Positions 16,949 through 26,601 of a stretch of DNA of 64,000 nucleotides are shown here, piece by piece. The stretch comes from Arthrobacter oryzae (GTDB taxonomy: Bacteria > Actinomycetota > Actinomycetes > Actinomycetales > Micrococcaceae). Both the position numbers and the translations under genes were made by a program. Below the pieces are notes generated by a model. The model saw only the letters and a list, made by a program, of their open reading frames with translations. It made no database searches and was not told the origin of the DNA. Position 1 is the first letter of the stretch. Each line of letters begins with the position of its first letter. The DNA is taken from positions 434,001 through 498,000 of the forward strand of contig NZ_RBIR01000003.1 of assembly GCF_003634095.1 (NCBI RefSeq), written 5' to 3'.

Positions 16949-18389
16949 CGTCGCCGTCGTCGGCTCCGGCCCCAACGGGCTGGCGGCGGCGCTCACCATG
17001 GCACGTGCCGGCCTCAAAGTCCGGGTGTTCGAGGCGGCCGGCACGGCCGGAGGCGGACTGCGCACGGCCGAACTGATTGAACCGGGACACTTCCACGATG
17101 TCTGCTCGGCAGTGCATCCCATGGTCCTTGCCTCGCCCTTTTTCCGCCGGTTCGAATTGTCCCGGCGCGTGCCCCTGGCGGTGCCGGATATCTCGTACGG
17201 ATCCCCGCTCGACGGCGGCCGCGCGGCCCTGGCCTACCGTTCCCTGGACCGCACTGCTGCTGAACTCGGGAGGGACGGCCCGGCCTACCGCCGACTCATG
17301 GCGCCCCTCGTGCGGCGGATGGACGGCGTCGCCGATCTGACCCTGAACCAGCTGCTGCGGATTCCGGCGGACCCTGCGGCGGCCGCCATATTCGGCGCCC
17401 GGACGCTTGAACAAGGGACGCGGCTGTGGAATGCCAGATTCAGCGAGGACCTGGCCCCCGCACTGCTGAGCGGCGCCGCCGCGCACGCCGTGGCGCCGCT
17501 CCCCTCTGTCACCGCCGCAGGCGCCGGCCTGATGCTGGGCGCCCTGGGGCACGCCGGCGGCTGGCCCGTTCCACTGGGCGGATCGGCCGCGATAGCCCGG
17601 GCGCTAACCGCGGACATCGAGGCCCACGGCGGCGTGATCGAGACCGGGAAGCGGATCAGTTCGCTCGCGGAGCTCCCGCCAGCCCGCGCCACCCTGCTGG
17701 ATGTGGCGCCCCCCGCGCTGCTGCGCCTGGCCGCGGGCAGGTTCCCCGCGGGCTACCGCCGCGCCCTGGAGTCCTTCCGCTTCGGAAACGCTGCCTGCAA
17801 AGTGGATTTCATCCTTTCCGGACCGGTGCCGTGGGCGGCGGACGGGCTCGCCGACGCCGGGACGGTCCATGTGGGCGGCACCCGGGCCGAGACCGCCGAA
17901 TCGGAGGGCCAGGTGGCGTCCGGCCGGCATCCAGAGCGGCCGTACGTTCTGGTCTCGCAACCCTCACGGTTCGACGCCGGCCGGGCGCCGGCGGGGCGGC
18001 ACATCCTCTGGACCTATTGCCACGTTCCGGCCGGCTCCACGGTGGACATGAGCGAGGCCGTCATGGCCCAGCTGGAGCGCTTCGCTCCAGGGTTCCGGGA
18101 TCTGGTGGTCCAGTTCAAGGTGACGACGGCGGCGGGCCTGGCGGCGTATGACGAGAACTACGTCGGCGGGGACTTCAGCGCCGGCCGCATGGATCTCCGC
18201 GGGGTTCTGCGCCGCCCGGTGCTGAGCCGCGTGCCCTGGCGGACGCCGCTGGCCGGGGTCTACTTGTGCTCGTCCTCCACTCCGCCGGGGCCCGGGGTCT
18301 CCGGAATGCCCGGCTTCCACGCGGCCGGATATGCGCTGAGGGACATGTTCGGGCTGGGCGTGCCGGAACTCGGGTACCAGGCCCCTTAG
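16941..18389 (+). CDS. NAD(P)/FAD-dependent oxidoreductase, phytoene-desaturase-like
   Basis: 482 residues. The Rossmann FAD motif GSGPNG (8-13) and the ribose-binding Glu in VRVFEAAG (about residue 30) are clear, and the C-terminal GMPGFHAAG segment matches the carotenoid-dehydrogenase superfamily. No carotenoid genes are nearby, so substrate is unknown. The start is the GTG at 16941 inside the end of the GT87 gene; the longer frame to 16848 is a shadow. It meets the convergent ABC gene tail to tail with a 4-bp overlap. Confidence 0.85.
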   Translation: MTDVAVVGSGPNGLAAALTMARAGLKVRVFEAAGTAGGGLRTAELIEPGHFHDVCSAVHPMVLASPFFRRFELSRRVPLAVPDISYGSPLDGGRAALAYRSLDRTAAELGRDGPAYRRLMAPLVRRMDGVADLTLNQLLRIPADPAAAAIFGARTLEQGTRLWNARFSEDLAPALLSGAAAHAVAPLPSVTAAGAGLMLGALGHAGGWPVPLGGSAAIARALTADIEAHGGVIETGKRISSLAELPPARATLLDVAPPALLRLAAGRFPAGYRRALESFRFGNAACKVDFILSGPVPWAADGLADAGTVHVGGTRAETAESEGQVASGRHPERPYVLVSQPSRFDAGRAPAGRHILWTYCHVPAGSTVDMSEAVMAQLERFAPGFRDLVVQFKVTTAAGLAAYDENYVGGDFSAGRMDLRGVLRRPVLSRVPWRTPLAGVYLCSSSTPPGPGVSGMPGFHAAGYALRDMFGLGVPELGYQAP

Positions 18390-19141
18390 CCCAGCCGCGT
18401 GGCAGCGACCGCCGGCGTCACCGGGGCGGACAGCCGTCCGTCGCGCATCTCGGCCACGGCATCCGTGAGCGGGACGAAATCCGTGTCATGCGTGACCATG
18501 ACGGTCGCGACGCTGAATTCGTCCGTGACCCGCCGCAGCAGCCGGACGATTGCCTCGCTGCGGTGGTGGTCCAATGCGGCGGTCGGCTCGTCCACCAGCA
18601 GCACGGCAGGGTTTCCCATGAGTGCCCTGGCAATGTTGACGCGCTGCCGCTGACCGCCGGAGAGCTGGTGGGGCCGCTTCGCCATGGCCTGTCCCAGGCC
18701 CACGAGGTCCAGCAGTCCGGCGGCGCGTTCCGCGGCCGCCCGGGCGCCCCCGCCGCGAAGGCGCTGCGTGATCACGAGTTGCTCCACCGCGGTGAGGGAC
18801 GGCAGGAGATTGGGCTGCTGGAAGATGATGCCGATCCTGTCCCGGCGCAGTGCCGTGCGGCCGGCGTCGGACAGCCCGCCGGCGTCCTGTCCGTCGATCA
18901 TCACCAGGCCGGCGGAGGGCCGCACAAGCGTGGCGGCTACCGCCAGCAGGGAGGACTTTCCGGACCCCGAGGGGCCGATCAGGGACACGAACTCCCCCGG
19001 GCGAACCTTGAGGCTCACGCCGTCCAGTGCTTTGAGGGTGCCGTCTCCGTCCGGGTACTCCAGTGTCACGTTGACAAGGTTCAGGGCGGAATTCTTCGGT
19101 ACGGAATTGTTCACTTCGAAGTTGCTCGGGAGGGAATTCAC
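18386..19141 (-). CDS. ABC transporter ATPase (MacB/LolD type)
   Basis: 251 residues. Walker A GPSGSGKS (56-63), Q-loop FQQPN, signature LSGGQ (160-164) and Walker B VLLVDE (about 180-185) are all intact. It pairs with the FtsX-like permease encoded 45 bp upstream and probably powers lipid, peptide or drug export by the MacB-type mechanism. Divergent to the histidine kinase gene at 20499, which likely controls it. Confidence 0.93.
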   Translation of the reverse strand: MNSLPSNFEVNNSVPKNSALNLVNVTLEYPDGDGTLKALDGVSLKVRPGEFVSLIGPSGSGKSSLLAVAATLVRPSAGLVMIDGQDAGGLSDAGRTALRRDRIGIIFQQPNLLPSLTAVEQLVITQRLRGGGARAAAERAAGLLDLVGLGQAMAKRPHQLSGGQRQRVNIARALMGNPAVLLVDEPTAALDHHRSEAIVRLLRRVTDEFSVATVMVTHDTDFVPLTDAVAEMRDGRLSAPVTPAVAATRLG

Positions 19142-19186
19142 GGAATATGCCTTTCTGGGAATATACGGGACGGGGTTGTAGCCCGG

Positions 19187-20311
19187 TCAGTTGCCGCCGA
19201 GGGCGATGAGCGGATCGACGCGCGCGACGCCGCGGACCGCCAGGGCTGCCCCGGCCATGCCGAGGACGAATATGCCGGCGATGGGCACCAGCGCCGTCCC
19301 GGGGGTGAGCAGGAATGGCGCTGCCCGGGACGCCAGGACCCCGCCGGCTACGCCCGCCAAACCGCCGGCCGCGGCTCCTGCCAACAACACCAGGGCGGCC
19401 TGCGCCATGGCGTCCCGGAGGATATAGCGGGCGGACCCACCCAAGGCCTTCAGCACGGCGATATCCCGGGTGCGTTGCACGGTCCAGACGGTCAGGAAGG
19501 CGACGATCACGAGGGCCGAGATGCCGTAGAGGAATGCCTGCATGAGCATCAGCGAGCCGTTCTCGCTCTTGTAGGACCCCAGCGCCTGGAAGGATCCGTC
19601 GACTGAAGTGCTGACTGTTCCCGCGGCCGCGTTCGCGGCGCCGAGGTCCACCCCGGTTCCGGCGTCGGAGTCTCCTGCGTGGGATGTTGCGGCGTCGAAG
19701 TTCACGGCGAGCACAGTTGCGGCGCCGCCGTCAGGAATGTGTGCCAACTTCTGCCAGTCGGCCAGCGTGGTCCAGACGACGCCGGTGTGCGAATACCACT
19801 GCTCCGGAACGATGGCGGCCACGATCAGCTCCGAACCGCCGACCGAGGCGTGGCTGCCAATGCTGAGATCCAGGTCGGTCGCGAGGCCGGCTCCGACGGC
19901 CACGGTGCCCTCAGACAGCGGGGCCGGCGCGAGCCCGGCCGCGGGCTCGGTGCCGAAGACGGCGACGCTCGCCGTGCGTCCCGGCATGCCCCCGGCGCCC
20001 AGCACTTGGAACCGGCTCTGGCTGATGCCCAGGGCCTCGGCCCGGGCGACGCCCTCGCGTGCCGCCCACTTGGCCTGCTGGGCGCGAGTGACTTCGGACT
20101 CCGTGAAGGAGGCCTTGGCCGCGCCCCCGGCCGGGGCGCCGAAGACCAGCTGGTCGGCCGGAAGGGCGGCGAGGGCCGACGTCGACTGGTTGCCGAGTCC
20201 GGCCGTGAGGCCGGAGAGCATGACGAGCAGGAGCGTGATGAGGGCGACGACCGCGCCCATGAGGGCAAACCGCCCTTTGGCGAAGCGGATATCGCGGATG
20301 GCGAGATACAT
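19187..20311 (-). CDS. ABC transporter permease, FtsX family
   Basis: 374 residues. One membrane helix near residues 15-40, a long extracytoplasmic domain (about 45-255), then three C-terminal helices, the MacB/FtsX topology. TVQRTRDIAVLKALGGS in the first cytoplasmic loop is the family coupling segment. The start MYLAIRDIRFAKG has AAAGGA upstream. It partners with the ATPase at 18386-19141. Confidence 0.92.
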   Translation of the reverse strand: MYLAIRDIRFAKGRFALMGAVVALITLLLVMLSGLTAGLGNQSTSALAALPADQLVFGAPAGGAAKASFTESEVTRAQQAKWAAREGVARAEALGISQSRFQVLGAGGMPGRTASVAVFGTEPAAGLAPAPLSEGTVAVGAGLATDLDLSIGSHASVGGSELIVAAIVPEQWYSHTGVVWTTLADWQKLAHIPDGGAATVLAVNFDAATSHAGDSDAGTGVDLGAANAAAGTVSTSVDGSFQALGSYKSENGSLMLMQAFLYGISALVIVAFLTVWTVQRTRDIAVLKALGGSARYILRDAMAQAALVLLAGAAAGGLAGVAGGVLASRAAPFLLTPGTALVPIAGIFVLGMAGAALAVRGVARVDPLIALGGN

Positions 20312-20421
20312 GGTTGTCCTTTTTCTGACGTTGGTGGCCTTGCTTCAAGCCTCTCCGCGGATGGCCTTGGGGACATCGGCCGCCCGGATGGACCGCCGGC
20401 GCCGGACGGACGGCGGCACAG

Positions 20422-20437
20422 TCAACCAATAGGTTGA
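20422..20437. promoter_or_regulatory. Inverted repeat between ABC exporter and two-component genes
   Basis: TCAACC-AATA-GGTTGA, a perfect 6-4-6 palindrome, lies in the 187-bp divergent region between the exporter genes and the kinase gene. A response-regulator operator is a plausible reading. Confidence 0.45.
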
Positions 20438-20486
20438 TTCGGCCGCCGCCTGGCCGTTTCCCGCCGGCGCGCCGCGCTGCCGGCAC

Positions 20487-20492
20487 TACGCT
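20487..20492 (+). promoter_or_regulatory. -10 box of leaderless kinase mRNA
   Basis: TACGCT six bases before the ATG at 20499, with no ribosome site, so transcription probably starts at the initiator A. Confidence 0.45.
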
Positions 20493-20498
20493 GGAAGG

Positions 20499-21983
20499 AT
20501 GGAGGGCGACGCCGGCAACACGGTCCACGACGGCACACGGCACGTTGGCACCCCGCAAGGCGGCCCACGGCAAGTAGACGCGCCGCAACGCGCCCCCCGG
20601 CACGAGAGTCCCCGGCATGCGGGCCTCCAGCAGGAGGATCCCCGGCCCGAAGTCGCGGCACCCACCGGGGCGGCGGTCATATTGCGCGTCCTGCGAGTCA
20701 GTCTTCACGTCGGCTTCGCGGTGCTGCTCCTGGTGGCGGTGGTCCGGCTCCTCAGCGGCGGAATCCACGGCACGGGCTGGATCACGCTGCTGCTGGCCCT
20801 GCTGCTCGCCGCCCTATACCTTCTGGGCACCGTCCTGGAGAAGCGCCATGCCGCCCGCAGCGCCGGGTTCGATCCGCGGCCCTACTCGGGCTGGTGGCTG
20901 GGCGGCGTCAGTCTCCTCTGGCTGCTGCTGATCTGGGCCAGCGCCGACTTCGCATGGCTGGTGTTTCCGCTGTTCTTCCTGCAGCTTCACGTGCTCCGGC
21001 GCCGGCTGGCGATGCCGGCGATCGCACTGAGCACGGTGCTGGTCATCGCGGCCCTCTGGTTCCACAACGGCGGCATCGCGCCATGGGGGCCAGCCGGCGC
21101 GGATCCGGCCGGCGTGGCGCTGCAGCTGCCCATGGTGCTGGGCCCGGCGTTCGGCGCAGCCTTCGCCGTGGTCACCGGGCTGGCCTACCGGGCGCTCTTC
21201 CTGGAGGCGGAAAACCAGCGGCTGGCGGCCGAGGAACTCCGCCGCACCCGCGCCGAACTTGCCCGCACCCAGCACGACGCCGGTACCCTCGCCGAGCGCG
21301 CCCGGCTGGCCCGCGAAATCCATGACACCCTCGCCCAGGGCCTGTCCAGCATTGTGCTGATGGGGCGCGCGGCCGAGAAGGCCCTGGACGACGGTAATCC
21401 CGCCGTGGCACGGGACAGGCTCCGCATCGTCCGGGGCACGGCCGCCGCCAACCTTGCCGAGGCCCGCAACTTCGTCCGTGCACTCCAGTCCCCCGCGCTC
21501 GAGGACGGCTCGCTCGTGGCCAGCCTGCAGCGGCTGTGCGAAGAGACCGAAGCGGAAGCCGCCGCCCGCGGTGCCGGCCTGCGCTGCCGCCTCGACGTCG
21601 AGGGCCAGCCGGCGGAGCTCCCCGCCGCCCATCAGGCCGCCTTGCTCAGGGCCGCACAGGCGAGCCTCGCCAACGTCCGGGTTCATGCGCAGGCCGGCAC
21701 CGCCGTCGTCACGCTGTCCTTCGTCGGTTCCGAAGTGGCCATGGACATCTACGACGACGGCACCGGGTTCGACCCGGCGGCCGTGACCGCCCGTCCGGAC
21801 GGTTCCGGCTATGGCCTGACGTCGCTCCGGGAACGGGTGGCAGCCCTGCACGGGCAGCTGGATATCGAATCCGCCCCGGGCGAGGGCACCGTGGTGGCCA
21901 TCCGGCTGCCGCTGGCCGCGCCGTCCGCGCCACCCTCCGCGTCACCCTCCGCGTCCGCGCAAGCCGGCGGGGGCAGGCCGTGA
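20499..21983 (+). CDS. Sensor histidine kinase (NarL-partner type)
   Basis: 494 residues. An N-terminal hydrophilic tail of about 60 residues precedes several membrane helices (about 65-230), a coiled-coil stretch (EAENQRLAAEELRRTRAEL), the HisKA_3 phospho-acceptor His275 in LAREIHDTLAQGLS and a HATPase domain with YDDGTGFD and GYGLTSLRERV. It phosphorylates the regulator encoded next, with which it overlaps by four bases (GTGA). The stimulus is unknown; exporter-linked systems of this kind often sense envelope-active compounds. Confidence 0.93.
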   Translation: MEGDAGNTVHDGTRHVGTPQGGPRQVDAPQRAPRHESPRHAGLQQEDPRPEVAAPTGAAVILRVLRVSLHVGFAVLLLVAVVRLLSGGIHGTGWITLLLALLLAALYLLGTVLEKRHAARSAGFDPRPYSGWWLGGVSLLWLLLIWASADFAWLVFPLFFLQLHVLRRRLAMPAIALSTVLVIAALWFHNGGIAPWGPAGADPAGVALQLPMVLGPAFGAAFAVVTGLAYRALFLEAENQRLAAEELRRTRAELARTQHDAGTLAERARLAREIHDTLAQGLSSIVLMGRAAEKALDDGNPAVARDRLRIVRGTAAANLAEARNFVRALQSPALEDGSLVASLQRLCEETEAEAAARGAGLRCRLDVEGQPAELPAAHQAALLRAAQASLANVRVHAQAGTAVVTLSFVGSEVAMDIYDDGTGFDPAAVTARPDGSGYGLTSLRERVAALHGQLDIESAPGEGTVVAIRLPLAAPSAPPSASPSASAQAGGGRP

Positions 21984-22636
21984 ACACCATCCGGGTCTTC
22001 CTGGTGGACGACCATCCGGTGGTCCGGGCCGGGCTGCGGGCGATGCTGGGCGATCTGCAGGGCATCACCGTGGTGGCCGAGGCCGCCGACGGTGCCGCCG
22101 CCCTGGCCGGACTGGCCAAGCTCCACACCCTGGGCGAGCCCGCCGATGTGGTGCTCATGGACCTGCAGATGGGCGCGGGCATGGACGGCGTCACCGCCAC
22201 CGGCCGGATCAAAGCCGGAGACGCCGGGGAGCCGGCACCCCCGGTGCTCATCCTCACCACCTATGACTCCGATTCCGACATCCTCGCGGCCGTCGAGGCC
22301 GGCGCCGCAGGCTACATGCTCAAGGATGCCCCGCCCGAACAAATCCGGCAGGCAGTGCTCTCCGCTGCGGCCGGCGGGACGGCGCTGGCACCCGAGGTCG
22401 CGGCCAGGCTGATGGGCCGGATCAGAAATCCCGCGCCGGCCCTGTCCGCCCGCGAGATCCAGCTGCTGGAACTGCTGTCCACGGGCATGGGAAACCGGGC
22501 GATCGCGAAGCAGTTGTTCATTTCCGAGGCCACGGTCAAGACCCACCTGGTGCACATCTACGGCAAGCTCGGCGTGGACAACCGCACCGCCGCAATCGCC
22601 GTGGCCGCCCAGCGCAGGATCATCCGGCGGCCCTAG
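21980..22636 (+). CDS. Response regulator, NarL/FixJ family
   Basis: 218 residues. The receiver domain has the acidic pair DD at 10-11, phospho-acceptor Asp61 in VVLMD and Lys in GYMLKDAPP; the LuxR-type helix-turn-helix is in LSAREIQLLELLSTGMGNRAIAKQL then ATVKTHL. The GTG start overlaps the kinase stop. It probably regulates the divergent ABC exporter through the palindrome at 20422-20437. Confidence 0.93.
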   Translation: MNTIRVFLVDDHPVVRAGLRAMLGDLQGITVVAEAADGAAALAGLAKLHTLGEPADVVLMDLQMGAGMDGVTATGRIKAGDAGEPAPPVLILTTYDSDSDILAAVEAGAAGYMLKDAPPEQIRQAVLSAAAGGTALAPEVAARLMGRIRNPAPALSAREIQLLELLSTGMGNRAIAKQLFISEATVKTHLVHIYGKLGVDNRTAAIAVAAQRRIIRRP

Positions 22637-22712
22637 GCCCCGTCGCCCTCCCGCGGCGGCCGCCCGTCGGGTGCTTATGTCATGTGACAACGGAGTTGTC
22701 AGCGGTTCAGTG

Positions 22713-22718
22713 CATAAT
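22713..22718 (+). promoter_or_regulatory. -10 box of leaderless PBP mRNA
   Basis: CATAAT six bases before the ATG at 22725. There is no purine-rich ribosome site. No -35 at standard spacing is evident. Confidence 0.45.
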
Positions 22719-22724
22719 GGCGCG

Positions 22725-24734
22725 ATGGGGAACTCATCAAAACTTTCACTTGCCCTCGTGGGCCTCGTTCTTGGCGCCTCCCTGGTGGCCTGCGATGACG
22801 GGCGGTCCGGCGCGCAGGGCGCTGCCACGCAGCTCGCTACCGCGGTGTCCGCGCTCGACGTCGGGTCCGTCGCCTTCGACGGCAAGGACTCCGGGGCGGC
22901 AAATGACCAGCTCAAAGAGGTCTTCAAGGCGCTCGATCCGGCCAAGCCGTCAGTGCAGGCCGGAGAGCTGAAACTGGACGCCGGCACGGCAAAAGTCCCG
23001 CTGAACTACACCTGGAAAATCGGCGCCGACGAGTGGAAGTACACCGTGTCTGCCCAGCTGAAGAAGACGGGCGACAAATGGCTCACCGTCTGGACCCCGG
23101 CCCTTTTGGTGCCGGACCTGGCTGACGGGGAAGTCCTCAGCACATCGAGCGAGACCCCCCAGCGGGCACCCATTCTTGGCGCCGGGGACGTCCCCCTGGT
23201 CACCTACCGGCCGGTGGTCCACGTCGGCATCGACAAGACCCAGCTCGGCCGCGCCGACGCCGCGGACTCGGCCACCAAGCTCGCCCAGTTGGTCGGCGTG
23301 GACCCGGCCGCCTACTCCAAGCAGCTGGCGGCAGCCGGTGCCCAGGCGTTCGTTCCCGCCATCACACTGCGCGAAGATGGCCACCGGACCATCACCAATG
23401 CACAGATCTCCGCCATCCCCGGCGGCCGCGCCATCCCTGACACCCTGCCCTTGGCGCCCACCCGGACTTTCGCCCGGGCCCTGCTGGGAACCGCCGCCGA
23501 GGCCAGCGCCGAACAGATCGAAAAGTCCGGCGGTGCGCTCAAAGCCGGAGACACCACCGGCAACGGCGGCCTCCAGCAGCAATACGACGCGCAGCTGCGC
23601 GGTTCCAACGGCCTCGTGATCCGCGCCCAGAAGGCCGGCCTGACCGCAGAGCAGATCAAGGCGGCGCCCACCGACCCGCGCCGGATCCTTTTCCAGGCAC
23701 AGATGAAGCCCGGGACCCCGCTGAAGACCACGCTCGATCCTAAGCTCCAGCAGCTGGCGGAGGACGTCCTGGGCAACGTCGGCCCGGCCTCGGCCATCGT
23801 GGCGATCCGCCCGTCGACCGGTGCTGTCCTCGCGGCCGCTTCCGGGCCCGGCAGCAACGGCTACGACACGGCCCTGCTGGGCCAGTACGCACCCGGCTCC
23901 ATCTTCAAGATGGTGGATTCCCTGGCGCTCTTCCGCAAGGGAATGACCCCGGACTCCAAGGTCCAATGCACCCCGACCCTCACCGTGGACGGCCGGACGT
24001 TCAAGAATGCCGAGGGCTACCCCGAATCCTCGCTGGGTTCGGTGGCCCTCCGCGAGGCCTTCGCACATTCCTGCAACACCGCTTTCATCAACGCCCGAGA
24101 CAAGGTCACGCAGGCCGAGCTGGAAGCCGCCGCCACATCCCTGGGGGTCGCCGTCGAAGCGCCGGCGCTGGGCGCCGCGGCCTTCCTCGGTTCGGTCCCG
24201 GGCGCGGCCGAGGGCACCGAACATGCCGCTTCGATGATCGGCCAGGGCAAGGTTCTGCTGTCCCCGCTGGCGGCCGCCATCATGGCCGGCTCGGTGGCCA
24301 AGGGAGCGCCCGTTTCGGCAAAACTGGTGCTGAATCCCAACGCCTCGGCCGCCGCCCAGCCGCCGGCGTCCGGCAACGCAGCTGCGACAGCCTCGCCTTC
24401 GGCCACGCCCACGGCAGCAGGCGACGCGTCACCGTCCGCTCCCGCCAAGACCTCCGCCGCGCCGGTGACGGCAGCGGAAGCAGCCCAATTGGCGGACATG
24501 ATGCGCGCCGTCGTGACCTCCGGCCACGCCGGCTTCCTTGCCTCGGTGCCGGGCGCGCCGGTGGGTGCCAAGACCGGCACCGCCGAGTTCGGAACGGATA
24601 ACCCGCCGAAGACGCATGCCTGGATCGTGGCCGTGCATGGCGACCTCGCCGTTGCGGTGTTCGTGGACGACGGCGGCCTGGGCGCCACCACCTCCGGGCC
24701 GTTGCTGAAGGAATTCCTCACGGCCGCCGGCTAA
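22725..24734 (+). CDS. Penicillin-binding transpeptidase lipoprotein
   Basis: 669 residues. A lipoprotein signal ends in LVAC at about residue 23, followed by an NTF2-like MecA_N-type domain, a dimerisation-like region and a class B transpeptidase domain. The three active-site motifs are SIFK (Ser392, Lys395), SCN (449-451) and KTG (616-618). It should cross-link peptidoglycan outside the membrane. A Pro/Ala/Ser-rich insert (about 545-580) interrupts the domain before KTG. The start MGNSSKLS fits the leaderless -10 box; the longer frame to 22671 adds unrelated residues. Confidence 0.92.
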   Translation: MGNSSKLSLALVGLVLGASLVACDDGRSGAQGAATQLATAVSALDVGSVAFDGKDSGAANDQLKEVFKALDPAKPSVQAGELKLDAGTAKVPLNYTWKIGADEWKYTVSAQLKKTGDKWLTVWTPALLVPDLADGEVLSTSSETPQRAPILGAGDVPLVTYRPVVHVGIDKTQLGRADAADSATKLAQLVGVDPAAYSKQLAAAGAQAFVPAITLREDGHRTITNAQISAIPGGRAIPDTLPLAPTRTFARALLGTAAEASAEQIEKSGGALKAGDTTGNGGLQQQYDAQLRGSNGLVIRAQKAGLTAEQIKAAPTDPRRILFQAQMKPGTPLKTTLDPKLQQLAEDVLGNVGPASAIVAIRPSTGAVLAAASGPGSNGYDTALLGQYAPGSIFKMVDSLALFRKGMTPDSKVQCTPTLTVDGRTFKNAEGYPESSLGSVALREAFAHSCNTAFINARDKVTQAELEAAATSLGVAVEAPALGAAAFLGSVPGAAEGTEHAASMIGQGKVLLSPLAAAIMAGSVAKGAPVSAKLVLNPNASAAAQPPASGNAAATASPSATPTAAGDASPSAPAKTSAAPVTAAEAAQLADMMRAVVTSGHAGFLASVPGAPVGAKTGTAEFGTDNPPKTHAWIVAVHGDLAVAVFVDDGGLGATTSGPLLKEFLTAAG

Positions 24735-24776
24735 CGCCCGCCCTCGCGGGAAGTTGCACGTGGGAAGATTGGACGC

Positions 24777-26459
24777 GTGGCTCATATTGACGTTTCCGGC
24801 ATCGACTACTTCCTCTCCGACGGCACCCAGCTGCTCAACGGGGTGACCTTCAAGGTCCCGGACGGCACCAAGACGGCGCTGATCGGGCCGAACGGAACCG
24901 GCAAGACCACGCTGTTCCGGATCATTTCCGGGGACCTCGTCCCGGACGAAGGCGTGATCGGCCGCTCCGGCAACATGGGCATCATGCGCCAGTTCGTGGG
25001 CCAGGTCCGGGACGACTCCACGGTCCGCGACCTGCTGGTGTCCGCCGCCCCGCCCGCGCTGGCCGCCGCCGCGCGGGCTGTGGACGAGGCCGAACTGGCC
25101 ATGATGGAACACGACGACGAGCCCACCCAGATGCAGTACGCCCAGGCGCTCGTGGACTGGGGCGACGCCGGCGGGTATGACGTCGAGACCGTCTGGGACG
25201 AGGTCTGCATGGCGGCCCTCGGCCTGCCGTTCGACCGCGCGCAGCACCGCCCGGCGTCGAGCCTCTCCGGCGGCGAGCAGAAGCGGCTGGTGCTCGAGGC
25301 GCTCTTCGCCGGCCCCGATGAACTGCTGCTGCTCGACGAGCCGGACAACTACCTCGACGTGCCGGGCAAGCGCTGGCTTGAGGCCAAGCTGAACGAGTCG
25401 AAGAAGACCGTGTTCTTCATCAGCCACGACCGCGAACTGCTCAACAACGCCGCGGGACGCATTGTCACGCTGGAACCCGGCATCAACGGCGCCGGCGCCT
25501 GGGTCCACGGCGGCGGCTTCGGCTCGTATGTGGATGCCCGCGAGGACCGGAACGCGCGGTTCGAGGAGCTGCGCAAACGCTGGGACGAGGAGCACGTCAA
25601 GCTCAAGGAACTCGTCAACATGTACAAGAACAAGGCCGCCTTCCGCTCGGACATGGCCAACCGGTACCACGCCGCGCAGACCCGGCTGGCGAAGTTCCTC
25701 GAGGCCGGGCCGCCCGAGGCCCTGCCGATCGAGCAGAACGTGAAAATGCGGCTCAAGGGCGGACGCACGGCCAAACGCGCCATTGTGGCGGAGAAGCTGG
25801 AACTGACGGGCCTCATGAAGCCGTTCTCCACCGAGATCTGGTTTGGCGACCGGGTGGGTGTCCTCGGTTCCAACGGGTCGGGCAAGAGCCACTTCCTGCG
25901 CCTGCTCGCCACCGGCGGCACCGATCCGGAGCGGGAGCACCTGCCGGTGTCCGACGTCGAGATCGCGGAGGTTCCGCACGAGGGCACGGTGAAACTCGGT
26001 GCCCGGATCCGGCCCGGCTTCTTCGCCCAAACCCATGTCCGGCCCGACCTCCTGGGCAAGACCTTGCTGGAGATCCTGCACCGCGGCGACGAGCACCGTT
26101 CGGGGCTCGGCCGCGAGGCCGCCGCGGGTGCCCTGGACGGTTACGGCCTCGCCGGCCAGTCCGAGCAGAAGTACGAATCCCTCTCCGGCGGCCAGCAGGC
26201 CCGCTTCCAGATCCTGCTCCTGCAGCTCTCCGGCGCCACCCTTCTGCTGCTCGACGAGCCCACGGACAACCTGGACCTGCACTCCGCCGAGGCCCTGGAA
26301 AGGGCGATCGACCACTTCGAGGGCACGGTCCTGGCCGTCACCCACGACCGCTGGTTCGCCCGCACCTTCGACCGGTTCATGGTCTTTGGGTCCGACGGCA
26401 GAGTCTACGAATCGGCGGAACCGGTCTGGGACGAGAAGCGCGTCGAGCGGGCCCGCTAA
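24777..26459 (+). CDS. ABC-F family ATPase
   Basis: 560 residues with two ABC domains and no membrane segments. First domain: Walker A GPNGTGKT (37-44), LSGGEQKR, LLLDEPDNYLD. Second: GSNGSGKS, LSGGQQAR, LLLDEPTDNLD. The linker between them is charged and helical. ABC-F proteins act on ribosomes, either tuning translation or protecting against antibiotics; which applies is not visible. The GTG start has AAGATT six bases upstream and no ribosome site, so it may be leaderless. Confidence 0.93.
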   Translation: MAHIDVSGIDYFLSDGTQLLNGVTFKVPDGTKTALIGPNGTGKTTLFRIISGDLVPDEGVIGRSGNMGIMRQFVGQVRDDSTVRDLLVSAAPPALAAAARAVDEAELAMMEHDDEPTQMQYAQALVDWGDAGGYDVETVWDEVCMAALGLPFDRAQHRPASSLSGGEQKRLVLEALFAGPDELLLLDEPDNYLDVPGKRWLEAKLNESKKTVFFISHDRELLNNAAGRIVTLEPGINGAGAWVHGGGFGSYVDAREDRNARFEELRKRWDEEHVKLKELVNMYKNKAAFRSDMANRYHAAQTRLAKFLEAGPPEALPIEQNVKMRLKGGRTAKRAIVAEKLELTGLMKPFSTEIWFGDRVGVLGSNGSGKSHFLRLLATGGTDPEREHLPVSDVEIAEVPHEGTVKLGARIRPGFFAQTHVRPDLLGKTLLEILHRGDEHRSGLGREAAAGALDGYGLAGQSEQKYESLSGGQQARFQILLLQLSGATLLLLDEPTDNLDLHSAEALERAIDHFEGTVLAVTHDRWFARTFDRFMVFGSDGRVYESAEPVWDEKRVERAR

Positions 26460-26481
26460 CCGGCACGCCGGACTCCAGAAA

Positions 26482-26546
26482 GCAACGCGGGGTCAGATAC
26501 GGCCCATGCCGGGGGCCGTCATGGGCGCTAAGTAACCCCGCGTTGC
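26482..26546. repeat. REP-like palindrome, copy 1
   Basis: Outer arms GCAACGCGGGGT (26482-26493) and ACCCCGCGTTGC (26535-26546) pair perfectly; inner arms GCCCATG (26502-26508) and CATGGGC (26520-26526) also pair. Followed by CTTTAAG. Shares its arm sequences with the palindrome at 40587-40647. Sits just after the ABC-F gene, where it could also terminate transcription. Confidence 0.8.
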
Positions 26547-26572
26547 CTTTAAGTGGTGGACTAAATGATTAA

Positions 26573-26601
26573 ATGATCACCAACTGTTAGCATTTGATCA
26601 T
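26573..26601. promoter_or_regulatory. Candidate DeoR operator over promoter and start codon
   Basis: ATGATCA (26573-26579) and TGATCAT (26595-26601) form an inverted repeat. The right arm covers the initiator ATG (26600) and the spacer holds the TAGCAT -10 hexamer (26588-26593). An additional ATGATT half-like site precedes at 26565. Autoregulation by the encoded DeoR protein is inferred. Confidence 0.5.
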
